Assembly: GCA_947588605.1 (NCBI GenBank)
Contig: CANPYK010000018.1
Location: 1 to 44,549, forward strand
Reading direction: 5' to 3'
Source of the DNA: an uncultured Oscillospiraceae bacterium
GTDB lineage: Bacteria; Bacillota; Clostridia; Oscillospirales; Oscillospiraceae
Length of the DNA: 44,549 nucleotides
Below, one piece after another: positions 10,417 to 20,107 of the stretch. Within the stretch, counting starts at the first letter, position 1. Every line of letters starts with the position of its first letter. The position numbers were made by a program, and so were the translations under genes. The notes beneath the pieces are model-generated. The model saw nothing but the letters and a program-made list of their open reading frames with translations, was not told the DNA's origin and searched no databases.

Positions 10417-11946
10417 ATGAAACAAAAGAGAAAAAAGCTTCTGATCGGACTTCTTATCGCCGCGGTCACTTTGGTGGTCGCGGCCGGCGTTTATGGGTTC
10501 GTCTTCTTCTACGACGCCTTCGGCCTGGTGGGGGACCACCTGAGCTTCCGGGCCGACCTGCCGGCGGACATGGCGGTGGACGAGTCCCGGAGCGCGGCGT
10601 ACACCGTGGCGGAGAATGATTACCTGAAGGCGGTCATCTCCGTGGAGCGCTCGCCGTACCTGAGCAAGGACGCGTACATCGCGGAGTCCTTCGACCGCTT
10701 CGCCAGAAACCCGGCGTGGCAGGCCGCCAACGGCGTCACCGTCCTGCGGGACGGGGAAGCTGGGGACTGCCGGGTGCTCACCGTGACCGTGTCCGCCCTG
10801 CCGGAGGGCATGGCGGACACCTACGCCTACGTCACCAGGGATGTCCCCGGCACCCGCTATTTCCTCCGGGCCATGCTGAAGTACGACAGCCGCGCCCCCG
10901 GGGACGCCCCGGCCGCGGCGGAGCGCTTCATCGGGAGCTTTCGGCCGGGGCTGACCTTCTCCGAAAAGCGCCTTGAGACGGATCATAAGCCGGTGCTTCC
11001 GGAGAACTGGTCCGAGGAGACGCGGGCGGCCTACGAAAAGCTCCGGGACGCCCGGGAGCCGTATTTCGGCGTGTTCAGCGCCGACGTGGCGGACATCGAG
11101 GCGAAGCTTGGCCGCAGCTTCGCCCTGACCCTCGCCTATTTCCACCTGAACGAGCCCCTCCCGCTGGACAAGCTGGAGGCGTGGTACGCCCAGGGGAAGC
11201 TGACGGAGCTGACCTTACAGTGTACCGTCAACAACAACCACGACCTGGAGGCCGAGTCCCCCATGCCGGGGATCCTGGCCGGAAAATACGACGACGCCCT
11301 TGACAAAATGGCCGGGGACCTCATCGCCTTCGGGCACCCGGTGCTCTTCCGGCTCAACAACGAGATGAACTCCGACTGGTGCAGCTACTCCGGCGTGGTG
11401 AACCTCTCCGACCCCGACCTCTACGTCGCCGTCTGGCGGTACATCTACGACTTTTTCGCCGCCCGGGGCGTCCGGAACCTCATCTGGGTCTGGAACCCCA
11501 ACGGCGAGGACTTCCCGCCGGCCAATTGGAACTCGTACCTCGCCTACTATCCCGGCGACGGGTACGTGCAGGTGCTGGGCGTCACAGGCTACAACACGGG
11601 GACCTATTATAAGGACGCCACCGGCGAGGAATGGCGGTCCTTCCGGGACATTTACGACGAGATCGAGGAGGCGTATCTGCCCCACTTCGCCGATTTCCCC
11701 TGGATGATCACGGAGTTCGCGTCCTCCTCCATCGGCGGGGACAAGCCCGGCTGGATCCGGGATATGTTCCGTCAGCTTCCCCGCTACGGCCACATCAAGG
11801 CCGCCGTCTGGTTCGACCAGGCCGACTACGACGAGTCCAGGCCCGACCTGCCCGAGTCCCGCCCCTACTGGATCGCCGAGACGGACGAGACGCTGGCGGC
11901 CTTCCGGGAGGGCATCCGGGACAAGGCCGAGCGGTTTTTTGACTGA
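10417..11946 (+). CDS. Membrane-anchored GH26-like glycoside hydrolase
   Basis: The 509-residue product has an N-terminal anchor (basic KQKRKKLL, then about 22 hydrophobic residues), so it should face the outside of the cell. Residues about 35-180 form an uncharacterised domain. The C-terminal part (about 195-505) resembles the GH26 (beta-mannanase-like) barrel: RLNNEMNSDW with E316 as candidate acid/base, NLIWVWNPNG, and MITEFASS with E433 as candidate nucleophile. It starts 12 nt after ylmC. Polysaccharide cleavage is likely; mannan specificity is not shown. Confidence 0.75.
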   Translation: MKQKRKKLLIGLLIAAVTLVVAAGVYGFVFFYDAFGLVGDHLSFRADLPADMAVDESRSAAYTVAENDYLKAVISVERSPYLSKDAYIAESFDRFARNPAWQAANGVTVLRDGEAGDCRVLTVTVSALPEGMADTYAYVTRDVPGTRYFLRAMLKYDSRAPGDAPAAAERFIGSFRPGLTFSEKRLETDHKPVLPENWSEETRAAYEKLRDAREPYFGVFSADVADIEAKLGRSFALTLAYFHLNEPLPLDKLEAWYAQGKLTELTLQCTVNNNHDLEAESPMPGILAGKYDDALDKMAGDLIAFGHPVLFRLNNEMNSDWCSYSGVVNLSDPDLYVAVWRYIYDFFAARGVRNLIWVWNPNGEDFPPANWNSYLAYYPGDGYVQVLGVTGYNTGTYYKDATGEEWRSFRDIYDEIEEAYLPHFADFPWMITEFASSSIGGDKPGWIRDMFRQLPRYGHIKAAVWFDQADYDESRPDLPESRPYWIAETDETLAAFREGIRDKAERFFD

Positions 11947-12105
11947 TACTAATATCTAATTAAAAGGAGACATTCGCGACGGTCTTTTTCGCGTCAAGCG
12001 GCGTCAGCCGCCTTGGGAATACATACAGTATTCCCTGCGGCGTCTTCCTTGCCTGACACGAAAAATCCTCGCCGCTCGGTGTCTTCTTTTAAATAGATAT
12101 TAGTA
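11947..12105 (+). mobile_element. 159-bp palindromic MITE-like element
   Basis: The ends are inverted repeats of 26 bp with 24 matches: TACTAATATCTAATTAAAAG at 11947 against TACTAATATCTATTTAAAAG read inward from 12105. The centre is another palindrome around GGGAATACATACAGTATTCC, so the whole unit can fold into one long hairpin. It begins directly after the TGA of the GH26-like gene, and TGA also follows the right end, which could be a 3-bp target duplication. It encodes nothing. It may also end transcription of the upstream gene. Confidence 0.65.
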
Positions 12106-12136
12106 TGAAAAAATCGGGAAAAGCGCAAAATAATCC

Positions 12137-12165
12137 TTGCAATCCCGGAAAAGCTCTGGTATAAT
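12137..12165 (+). promoter_or_regulatory. Promoter of rpsB-tsf
   Basis: TTGCAA (12137-12142), 17-bp spacer, TATAAT (12160-12165). It predicts a leader of about 112 nt before rpsB. Confidence 0.8.
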
Positions 12166-12171
12166 GCTAAA

Positions 12172-12283
12172 GCCCCAAAACGGGGTATTACGCACACGGA
12201 GGGACCGGACGTCTGTGCCGACGGTTGGCGTCCGGGAGGATAGCCGTGGAGGTAAGAACTAAATTGAAAAGGAGAACAAACAA
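12172..12283 (+). promoter_or_regulatory. Candidate structured leader of rpsB
   Basis: The leader contains GCCCC/GGGG, and a larger stem CCGGACG...CGTCCGG that encloses GCC...GGC. Ribosomal-protein leaders bound by S2 are known in several groups; whether this one belongs to them needs a covariance-model search. Confidence 0.35.
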
Positions 12284-13024
12284 ATGGCAGTCGTATCAAT
12301 GAAACAGCTTCTGGAGGCCGGCGTGCATTTCGGCCACCAGACCCGCAGGTGGAACCCCAAGATGGCCCCCTACATCTACATGGAGCGCAACGGCATCTAC
12401 ATCATCGACCTTGCGAAGACCGTGAAGAAGCTGGAGGAGGCTTACAACTTCGTCCGCGAGCTTTCCGAGAACGGCGGCACCCTCCTCTTTGTGGGCACCA
12501 AGAAGCAGGCCCAGGACGCCATGAAGGAGGAGGCCGAGCGCGTGGGCATGTACTACGTCAACGCCCGGTGGCTGGGCGGTATGCTCACCAACTTCAAGAC
12601 CATGCGCACCCGCGTGGACCGTCTTGCGCAGCTCAAGAAGATGCAGGAGGACGGCACCTTCGACATGCTCCCCAAGAAGGAAGTCATGAAGCACCTGGGC
12701 GAGATGGCCAAGCTTGAGAAGTATCTCGGCGGCGTCAAGGAGATGAGCAAGCTCCCCTCCGCCCTCTTCATCGTCGACCCCCGCAAGGAGCGCAACGCCA
12801 TTGCCGAGGCCCGCAAGCTGGGCATCCCCATCGTCGCCATCGTGGACACCAACTGCGACCCCGACGAGGTGGACTACGTGATCCCCGGCAACGACGACGC
12901 CATCCGCGCCATTCGCCTCATCGCCTCCACCATGGCCAACGCCGTCCAGGAGGGCCGTCAGGGCGAGGACGCCGAGGCCGCCAAGGCCGAGGCTGAGGCC
13001 GAGACCGAGAGCCCCGCTGAGTGA
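12284..13024 (+). CDS. rpsB: 30S ribosomal protein S2
   Basis: S2, a late-binding 30S protein between head and body needed for initiation. The 246-residue product has the conserved [21 protein letters not shown]-terminus, a central coiled-coil region, and [20 protein letters not shown]. The C-terminal tail is acidic and rich in Ala/Glu. An AAGGAG SD precedes the ATG. tsf follows 40 nt later, the usual pairing. Confidence 0.98.
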   Translation: MAVVSMKQLLEAGVHFGHQTRRWNPKMAPYIYMERNGIYIIDLAKTVKKLEEAYNFVRELSENGGTLLFVGTKKQAQDAMKEEAERVGMYYVNARWLGGMLTNFKTMRTRVDRLAQLKKMQEDGTFDMLPKKEVMKHLGEMAKLEKYLGGVKEMSKLPSALFIVDPRKERNAIAEARKLGIPIVAIVDTNCDPDEVDYVIPGNDDAIRAIRLIASTMANAVQEGRQGEDAEAAKAEAEAETESPAE

Positions 13025-13064
13025 GCTGATTTCCAACCGTAAGAATATATAGGAGGAACTAAAT

Positions 13065-13979
13065 ATGGCAATCACTGCCGCTGATGTAAAGAATCTTCGC
13101 GAGATGACAGGCGTCGGCATGATGGACTGCAAGAAGGCCCTGGCCGCCACCGACGGCGATATCGACAAGGCCGTGGAATGGCTGCGTGAGAAGGGCCTTG
13201 CCGCCGCTCAGAAGAAGGCCGGCCGCATCGCCGCCGAGGGCGTGGCCTACGCCACCGTGGTGGACGGCGTGGGCGTGTGCGTGGAGGTCAACGCCGAGTC
13301 CGACTTCGTGGCCAAGAACGACGTCTTTGTGGACTACGTCCATCAGATCGCCGCCGTCGTCGCCAAGGACGGCCCCGCCGACCTCGACGCCCTCATGGCC
13401 TGCAAATACCCCGGCTCCGACCTCACCGTCAAGGAGGCCCAGAACGAGAAGGTCCTGGTCATCGGCGAGAACATCAACGTCCGCCGCTTCGCCCGTTTCG
13501 CCACTGGCGTCTCCGTCCCCTACGTCCACATGGGCGGCAAGATCGGCGTGCTCGTCAACCTGGACACCGACCTGCCCGCCGAGAAGGTGGAGGCCGTGGG
13601 CAAGGACGCCGCCATGCAGATCGCGGCCCTCAACCCCCGCTTCTGGGATAAGTCCCAGGTCACCCAGGACGTGTTGGACGAGGAGAAGAAGATCATGATG
13701 GCCCAGATGGCCAACGACCCCTCCATGGCCAATAAGCCCGAGCAGGTCCGCGAGCGCATCGTCATGGGCAAGCTCAATAAGTTTTACGCCGAGAACTGCC
13801 TTCTCCAGCAGGAGTTCGTCAAGGACAACTCCGTCACCGTGGAGAAGTATATCGCCAATTCCGCCAAGGCCCTGGGCGGCTCCATCAAATTCGTGGACGC
13901 CGTCCGCTTCGAAAAGGGCGAGGGCATCGAAAAGCGCCAGGACGACCTGGCCGCCGAAGTGGCGAAGCTCGTAAAATAA
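13065..13979 (+). CDS. tsf: Elongation factor Ts
   Basis: EF-Ts, the nucleotide exchange factor for EF-Tu. The 304-residue product shows the N-terminal UBA-like region with the TGVGMMDCKKAL motif, then the two core subdomains (NAESDFVAKN near residue 78). SD AGGAGG lies before ATG 13065. It is co-transcribed with rpsB. The TAA stop abuts four-hairpin element copy C. Confidence 0.97.
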   Translation: MAITAADVKNLREMTGVGMMDCKKALAATDGDIDKAVEWLREKGLAAAQKKAGRIAAEGVAYATVVDGVGVCVEVNAESDFVAKNDVFVDYVHQIAAVVAKDGPADLDALMACKYPGSDLTVKEAQNEKVLVIGENINVRRFARFATGVSVPYVHMGGKIGVLVNLDTDLPAEKVEAVGKDAAMQIAALNPRFWDKSQVTQDVLDEEKKIMMAQMANDPSMANKPEQVRERIVMGKLNKFYAENCLLQQEFVKDNSVTVEKYIANSAKALGGSIKFVDAVRFEKGEGIEKRQDDLAAEVAKLVK

Positions 13980-14082
13980 GCTGGCTTTGAAGGCGCGGAG
14001 CGCCTTCAAATGCCAAGGGGAACGTGCGAAAGCCCCCGCTCGAATTCCGCGTAATTCGAGCGGGGGCTTTCTGCTGTCACGC
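13980..14082 (+). repeat. Four-hairpin intergenic element, copy C (first two hairpins only)
   Basis: GCTGGC, then hairpin 1 TTTGAAGGCG...CGCCTTCAAA (13986-14110 frame: arms 13986-13995 and 14001-14010), linker TGCCAAGGGGAACGTGCG, then hairpin 2 with 19-bp arms GAAAGCCCCCGCTCGAATT and its exact partner, then CTGCTGTCACGC. From there the copy is replaced by the mosaic repeat R1. Hairpin 2 could act as a terminator for tsf. Confidence 0.8.
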
Positions 14083-14640
14083 AACGCGCGGCGGCGGGAA
14101 AAGGTTTGCGGCTTCGCCGCATTTTTTATATTCCCACCCGCCCGCCCCCGCCGCCGCACGTCACCACCCCTGCCGCTTCGCGGCTGTCCCCGACCTAGGA
14201 GGGGCTAAAAGGAGCGCGCAGGTAGTCTTGCCCCTCCCACGGAGGGGTGGCGCGAAGCGCCGGGGTGGTTCCGTCTATCCGACCGTCCAAATCATCGCAC
14301 CCGCCCCCGATTCAGGGCCCTCCCCGCGGGGCGGGGAGGGGGAGGGGTGAGGTGGGAGCCGAAGGGCTGCAACCGGCCCCGATGAACGCACGCACCTCAT
14401 CCGGCGCCTGCGGGCGCCACCTTCCCCACTTTGTGGGGAAGGCTAAGACGGGGGACGGGGGACGAGGGCTCGAATACCCCGCCGCTGCGGCGGCACCCCT
14501 TTTTCCGAAAAAGGGGTCGGGGGAATAAGGTTGCGGCGCTGCGCGCCGCTTTTATCAAAAATTGCGCCGCATGGCGGCGCAAACCTTTTTGGGTGGGGCG
14601 GGTTCCAAACCCGCCCGCCGATAGCAAGACCGGGCCCGAA
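14083..14640 (+). repeat. GC-rich mosaic palindrome repeat R1
   Basis: A non-coding block of consecutive palindromes shared with R2, R3 and R4. The core (14314-14590) runs from the paired CCTCCCC/GGGGAGG through CCTCATCCGGCGCC, CCTTCCCCAC/GTGGGGAAGG, CCCCTTTTTCC/GGAAAAAGGGG, to GCGGCGC/GCGCCGC near the end. The left part (14083-14313) is shared with R2 only. Several short reading frames cross it but repeat in R2 simply because the DNA repeats; no ribosome binding sites support them. Confidence 0.8.
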
Positions 14641-14657
14641 AAGGCGGCGGCTTTTGC

Positions 14658-15719
14658 TTACAGCGTTTCGCGCAGCTCGTAGACGGAGGTGTCGGCGATG
14701 TCGGAAAGCTCAATGAGGAGGTCGAAGGCGGTGCAGCCGGTCTCGGTGGGCTCGGCGAAGACGTCGTCCTCCGGGGGACGGATGGGGAGGGCGGCGGTGG
14801 CCGCGGTGCCGGACCCGTCCGGGAGAGTCTGGAGGATGACGGCCCCGCCGTGGAGGGCGGCCATGCGGCGGCTCACCCGGAGGCCCAGGCCCGCGCCGGC
14901 GTCCGGGTCCAGCGCCGGGGCGGGGATGCCGAAGCGGTCCCCCAGGTCCTTCAGGCGCGCGCTGTCCAGGCCCGCGCCGCCGTCGGCGACGCGGATCACC
15001 GCCGAGCCGCCGGAGACGCCCACGGTGACCGTGACCGTCCCGCCGGGGGCGGTGTGTTTGACGGCGTTGGAGATGAGCTCCATGACCATGATCTCCAGAA
15101 GCCGCCTGTCTCCCATAAGCTCCACGGGCCCGTCGCAGGCAAAGTCCAGCTTCACGTCCCGGCTCCTGCAAAAATACGCCGCCGAGGCCAGGATGTCCCG
15201 GACCAGCGCCCCCAGCTCCAGCCCGGCAAGCTTCGGCCGGGCGTCCCCGTCGCCGTAGAGCCGCCCCAGGTTCCGCACGACCCTCAGCGCCTGACAGAGG
15301 CATCTGTCCATGGAGGCCAGGTCCCGGACGGCGTTCAGGTCCCCGGCCTGCCGGGCCCTTCTCGCCATCTCCAGGAGCTGGTAAAGCTCCGCGCCCAGGC
15401 TCTCCTGGAGCTTGACGGTCACGCCGTTCACAAACGCCCGCTCCTCCCACAAGGGCAGTTCGTCCGGGGAGACGGTGACGAGCCGCAGCGTCCCCAGGTC
15501 CGACGCCCGGGCGCGAAGCTCCCGCCAGACCGTCTCCGCCGGCGCGCCGGGGCGTGCCAGCTCCTCCCCGAAGAGCGCCCCGGCGTCGCCGCCCAGGGCG
15601 TCCGGCACAAGGCGCAGTCCGGCGGGACTGGCGTATACCACCCTCCCGCCCTCCACGGCGAAAACCGCCGCGCTCTGGGCGTCCAGAAAATCAAAAAATG
15701 TGTCTCTCAAATTCTCCAT
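14658..15719 (-). CDS. Histidine-kinase-like ATPase without phosphoacceptor His
   Basis: A 353-residue protein with a PAS-like N-terminal part (about 1-75) and a C-terminal HATPase domain: N box ELISNAVKHTA, G1 DGGAGLDSARL, G2 GAGLGLRVSRRM. In a sensor kinase a helical domain with HELRTP-like sequence should precede it, but no histidine occurs at all before the N box. No membrane segment is seen. ATG 15719 is chosen because AGGAGAGG ends just upstream; the longer upstream frame lacks an SD. It could be a phosphatase-only or partner protein, an anti-sigma-like kinase, or a degenerate kinase. It is divergent from gap. Confidence 0.7.
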   Translation of the reverse strand: MENLRDTFFDFLDAQSAAVFAVEGGRVVYASPAGLRLVPDALGGDAGALFGEELARPGAPAETVWRELRARASDLGTLRLVTVSPDELPLWEERAFVNGVTVKLQESLGAELYQLLEMARRARQAGDLNAVRDLASMDRCLCQALRVVRNLGRLYGDGDARPKLAGLELGALVRDILASAAYFCRSRDVKLDFACDGPVELMGDRRLLEIMVMELISNAVKHTAPGGTVTVTVGVSGGSAVIRVADGGAGLDSARLKDLGDRFGIPAPALDPDAGAGLGLRVSRRMAALHGGAVILQTLPDGSGTAATAALPIRPPEDDVFAEPTETGCTAFDLLIELSDIADTSVYELRETL

Positions 15720-15926
15720 ACCTCTCCTGCCCGCCAGGGCAGCTCCTCTCCCTGCGCCTATTCTATGCGCTTCCCGGCGCAAAAAACCGCCCGAAAAAGC
15801 GGCGTTCTCCTCGAATACTGTTATCATAACAGATGTTTGACCAGGATGCAAGGTTGTCCATTTTCTGGAAGTTTCGCCTCCTCTGAGGATTTTGAAGAAA
15901 AATATGACGGAAATGAGAAAAAACTC

Positions 15927-15977
15927 TTTATTTTTCAGATGGGAGAGGTTATAATGGTATTGTGAAAAGTGTGTCAA
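15927..15977. promoter_or_regulatory. Overlapping divergent promoters for gap and the ATPase gene
   Basis: On plus, TATAAT at 15950-15955 (with a poor -35) would start gap. On minus, TTGACA (15972-15977) and TATAAC (15948-15953) with an 18-bp spacer would start the ATPase gene, giving it a leader of over 200 nt. The two -10 boxes share bases, so the two promoters should exclude each other if both are real. Confidence 0.5.
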
Positions 15978-16018
15978 ACCAACTGGCGCGCTTTCCTGAT
16001 CCGTTTATTATTTTATAA

Positions 16019-17047
<1,029 letters not shown>

Positions 17048-17068
17048 GTTCCTCCAAAAAACGCAAAC

Positions 17069-17094
17069 CGCCCCGGAGCGAAAGCTTCGGGGCG
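17069..17094 (+). terminator. Hairpin after gap
   Basis: CGCCCCG-G-AGC gaaa GCT-T-CGGGGCG, a strong stem 21 nt after the stop. Only a weak T-rich tail follows, so termination is likely but not certain. Confidence 0.5.
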
Positions 17095-17105
17095 CTTGAC
17101 TGTCT

Positions 17106-17690
17106 GCCGAACCCTGGGCGGCGGGAAAAAGGTTTGCGGCTTCGCCGCAGATTTTGATTCCCCACCCACCCGCCCCCGCCGCCGCACGAACCACCCCGGC
17201 CTCGCTGCGCTCGGCCACCCCTCCGTTGGAGGGGCTAAAGTGACGCACGTACTCTCTCTTGCCCCTCCTACGGAGGGGTGGCGCGCAGCGCCGGGGTGGT
17301 TCCGTCTATCCGACCGCGCAAATAATCGCACCCGCCTCCGATTGAGAGCCCTCCCCGCGGGGCGGGGAGGGGGAGGGGTGAGGTGGGAGCCGAAGGGTTG
17401 CAACTGGCCCCGATGAACGCACGCACCTCATCCGGCGCCTGCGGGCGCCACCTTCCCCACTTTGTGGGGAAGGCTAAGACGCGGGGGACGAGGGACGGGG
17501 GACGGGGGCTCGAATACCCCGCCGCCGCGGCGGCACCCCTTTTTCCGAAAAAGGGGTCGGGGGAACAAGGATGCGGCGCTTCGCGCCGCGTTTATAAAAA
17601 ATTGCGCCGCAAAGCGGCGCATCCTTTTTAAGCCCCCTCCTCGTAGGAGGGGGGAGGGGGGAAGCGAGGGTGGGATGACGGAGCGGGTCC
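17106..17690 (+). repeat. GC-rich mosaic palindrome repeat R2
   Basis: Second copy of the R1 family, nearly collinear over its whole length; the core is 17345-17629. Compared with R1, loops and some arms differ in a paired way, for example GCGCCGC-AAA-GCGGCGC here against GCGCCGC-ATG-GCGGCGC in R1. The right end (17630-17680) is shared with R4 but not R1. Non-coding. Confidence 0.8.
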
Positions 17691-17726
17691 GGCAAACCGG
17701 ACCCGCTCCCTTTTTTTGGCCGTCTC

Positions 17727-19484
17727 TCAGATGAGGTTCTCTCGCGATCTTGTCTTGATCTCCTCCATAAGCTTGGCGGTGAACTCCTCAAAGCTCATGG
17801 CGCCCTTGTCGCCGGTGAGGGTGCGGACGGCGACCTGGCCGGACTCGGCCTCCTTGTCGCCGGCGACCAGGAGGTAGGGGATCTTCTGGGCCCGGGCCTC
17901 CACGATCTTTTTGCCCAGCTTCTCGTTGCGAAGATCCGCCTCTGCGCGGACGCCCAGGGCGTCCAGCTTGGCTACCAGCTCGTTTGCGTAGTCGTTGGTG
18001 CGGTCGGTGATGGTGAGCACCCGGACCTGCACCGGCGCCAGCCACGTGGGGAAGGCCCCGGCGAAGTGCTCGGTGATGACGCCGATGAACCGCTCGATGG
18101 ACCCCAGGACCACACGGTGGATCATGACGGGGCGGTGCTTCTGGCCGTCCTCGCCGGTGTACTCCAGCTCGAAGCGCTCGGGCAGCTGGCTGTCCAGCTG
18201 GATGGTGCCACACTGCCAGGTCCGGCCCAGGGAGTCGGCCAGGTGGAAGTCCAGCTTCGGCCCGTAGAACGCGCCGTCGCCCTCGTTGACGGTGTAGCTC
18301 TTGCCCATGGCGGTGATGGCGGCCTTCAAAATCTCCTGGTTGCGCTCCCACTCCTCCACGGTGCCGATGTGGTCCTCCGGCATGGTGGAAAGCTCGATCT
18401 CATAGGTGAGGCCGAATACAGAGTAGACCTCGTCAAAGAGCCGCACCGTCTCCTGGATGACGTCCTGCATCTGCTCGCGGGTCATGAAGACGTGGGCGTC
18501 GTCCTGAGTGAAGCACCGCACCCGGAAAAGCCCGTGGAGCGCGCCGCTGAGCTCGTGGCGGTGCACCAGCCCCAGCTCGCCCACCCGCAGGGGCAGGTCC
18601 CGGTAGGAGTGGGGCTCGGATTTGTAGACCAGCATCCCGCCGGGGCAGTTCATGGGCTTGATGGCGTAGTCCTCGTCGTCGATGACGGTGGTGTACATAT
18701 TCTGCTTGTAGTGGTCCCAGTGGCCGGAGCGCTCCCAGAGCTTGCGGTTTAAGATGATGGGAGTGGAGATCTCCACATAGCCGTACTTCTTATGGACCTC
18801 CCGCCAGTAGTCGATCAGGGTGTTTTTCAGAACCATGCCCTTGGGCAGGAAGAAGGGGAAGCCCGGTCCCTCGTCCCGGAGCATGAAAAGCCCCAGTTCC
18901 TTGCCCAATTTCCGGTGGTCCCGCTTTTTGGCCTCCTCGATACGGGTGAGGTAGGCGTCCAGCTCCTCCTTCTTGGGGAAAGCCACGCCGTAGATGCGCT
19001 GGAGCGTCTCGCGGCTGGAGTCCCCCCGCCAGTAGGCGGCGTTGCAGGCGGTGAGCTTCAGGGCGTTGCCCTTGACCCGACCGGTGGAGTCGAGGTGCGG
19101 CCCCGCGCAGAGATCCGTGAACTCGCCCTGCTTATAAAAGCTGATGACCGCGTCCTCCGGCAGGTCGTTGATGAGTTCCACCTTGAAGGGCTCGTCGGCC
19201 ATGAGCTTCAGGGCCTCCTCCCGGGGCAGCTCGAAGCGCTCGATCTTCAGCTTCTCCTTGCAGATCTTCCGCATCTCCGCCTCGATCTCAGACAGGTGCT
19301 CAGGCGTGAAGGCGAAGGGGGCATAGAGGTCGTAGTACCACCCCTCGTCGATGGCGGGGCCGATGGCCAGCTTCACCTCGGGCCACAGGCGCTTCACGGC
19401 CTGGGCCATGATGTGGGAGCAGGAGTGCCAGTAGGTGTGGCGGTACTCGGGGTTTTCAAAGGTGTACAGGTTCTCTTCGGACAT
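17727..19484 (-). CDS. thrS: Threonyl-tRNA synthetase lacking the TGS domain
   Basis: Charges tRNA-Thr with threonine. The 585-residue product starts directly in the editing domain (HSCSHIMAQAVKRLWP near residue 17), followed by the class II catalytic core (FPFFLPKGM, KPMNCPGGMLVYKS, VRCFTQDDAHVF) and the anticodon-binding domain. The roughly 60-residue N-terminal TGS domain of longer homologues is missing. AAAGGAGCG upstream supports ATG 19484, and an upstream extension would run into the T-box terminator, so the short form is real. Controlled by the T-box at 19513-19745. Confidence 0.96.
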   Translation of the reverse strand: MSEENLYTFENPEYRHTYWHSCSHIMAQAVKRLWPEVKLAIGPAIDEGWYYDLYAPFAFTPEHLSEIEAEMRKICKEKLKIERFELPREEALKLMADEPFKVELINDLPEDAVISFYKQGEFTDLCAGPHLDSTGRVKGNALKLTACNAAYWRGDSSRETLQRIYGVAFPKKEELDAYLTRIEEAKKRDHRKLGKELGLFMLRDEGPGFPFFLPKGMVLKNTLIDYWREVHKKYGYVEISTPIILNRKLWERSGHWDHYKQNMYTTVIDDEDYAIKPMNCPGGMLVYKSEPHSYRDLPLRVGELGLVHRHELSGALHGLFRVRCFTQDDAHVFMTREQMQDVIQETVRLFDEVYSVFGLTYEIELSTMPEDHIGTVEEWERNQEILKAAITAMGKSYTVNEGDGAFYGPKLDFHLADSLGRTWQCGTIQLDSQLPERFELEYTGEDGQKHRPVMIHRVVLGSIERFIGVITEHFAGAFPTWLAPVQVRVLTITDRTNDYANELVAKLDALGVRAEADLRNEKLGKKIVEARAQKIPYLLVAGDKEAESGQVAVRTLTGDKGAMSFEEFTAKLMEEIKTRSRENLI

Positions 19485-19512
19485 TTTTTTTCGCTCCTTT
19501 TCGATGTGGGGC

Positions 19513-19745
19513 AAATAAAAATTCACCCCTGATGCTTCAGGGGTGAAGATAAACTCCACGGTTCCACCCTGCTTACGGATAGGTTGCCCTGTCCGTCGCT
19601 TTCCATGCGCTGTAACGGGCGCGCCCGTCCCGGTCCTCCCGGGCGGCTCGGGAGCGGTCTCCCCGCGTTCCACGCAGGGCGCTTCCACCGTGCGCGCCCC
19701 TCTCTGTCCGTTTCCCGCGGCTCGTTCTCCGTCAGTGCCGATTTG
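19513..19745 (-). promoter_or_regulatory. T-box riboswitch (threonine) in front of thrS
   Basis: Uncharged tRNA-Thr should bind this leader and allow read-through into thrS. The T-box sequence AGGGTGGAACCGTGG lies at 19556-19570. The terminator is TTCACCCCTGA/TCAGGGGTGAA (19522-19547) followed by TTTTTATTT. Upstream are an AGAGAG motif and a GGGCGC/GCGCCC stem of stem I. The triplet ACC at 19656-19658, just before GCTCCCGAGC, sits where the specifier codon is expected, and ACC encodes threonine. The promoter at 19751-19779 fits the 5' end. Confidence 0.92.
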
Positions 19746-19750
19746 AGCAC

Positions 19751-19779
19751 AGTGTATCACCGGGAGCCCCGGTTGTCAA
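19751..19779 (-). promoter_or_regulatory. Promoter of thrS
   Basis: TTGACA (19774-19779), 17-bp spacer, TACACT (19751-19756) on the minus strand. The promoter overlaps the 3' end of the small gene at 19757-19969. Confidence 0.8.
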
Positions 19780-19969
19780 GAAATTTTTCGTCCAAGGCCC
19801 GGATATGCTCCATGAGCCGCTCCTGGTCCGCCCCGACGGCCTGCCACCCGGAGGCCAGGGCGTCCTTCAGCACCCGTTCCGCCTTGCCCGTCTCCCCCAG
19901 TCTCAGCTGCGCCAGCGCCGACACCGACGCGATGTATAAAAGCGCGTACAGATCCAAAAATTTATCCAT
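19757..19969 (-). CDS. Small helical protein of unknown function, TPR-like
   Basis: A 70-residue product starting MDKFLDLYALLYIASVSALA. ATG 19969 has GGAGG 8 nt upstream. The stretch ALAQLRLGETGKAERVLKDAL has the spacing of a single TPR helix pair, so this may be a small protein-interaction module; it is not a clear membrane protein. It has its own promoter (20008-20036), divergent from the XRE regulator gene at 20108. I do not recognise the family. Its stop codon lies inside the thrS promoter. Confidence 0.65.
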   Translation of the reverse strand: MDKFLDLYALLYIASVSALAQLRLGETGKAERVLKDALASGWQAVGADQERLMEHIRALDEKFLDNRGSR

Positions 19970-20007
19970 GGCTGTGCCTCCTGATTCATATTGAAAGCTG
20001 TATTTCA

Positions 20008-20059
20008 ACTATAATGCCGAGTTTTGCAATTGTCAAGACGTAATACGTTTTATAATTGC
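20008..20059. promoter_or_regulatory. Divergent promoters with a palindromic operator
   Basis: Minus strand: TTGACA (20031-20036), 17 bp, TATAGT (20008-20013) for the 70-residue gene. Plus strand: TATAAT (20051-20056) for the XRE gene, with a poor -35. Between them lies the perfect palindrome ACGTA-A-TACGT (20038-20048), flanked by GCAATT (20026-20031) and AATTGC (20054-20059). This is the likely binding site of the adjacent XRE regulator. Confidence 0.6.
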
Positions 20060-20107
20060 TTTTATCTTTGAAGGATTTTCATATGCTATCCTCAAAGGGG
20101 TGAGCAT

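Noticed and set aside
14247-14528. Repeated open frames of about 80-100 codons in R1, R2 and R3
   Set aside because: They recur because the palindromic DNA recurs; frames differ in length between copies, and no ribosome binding sites are present.
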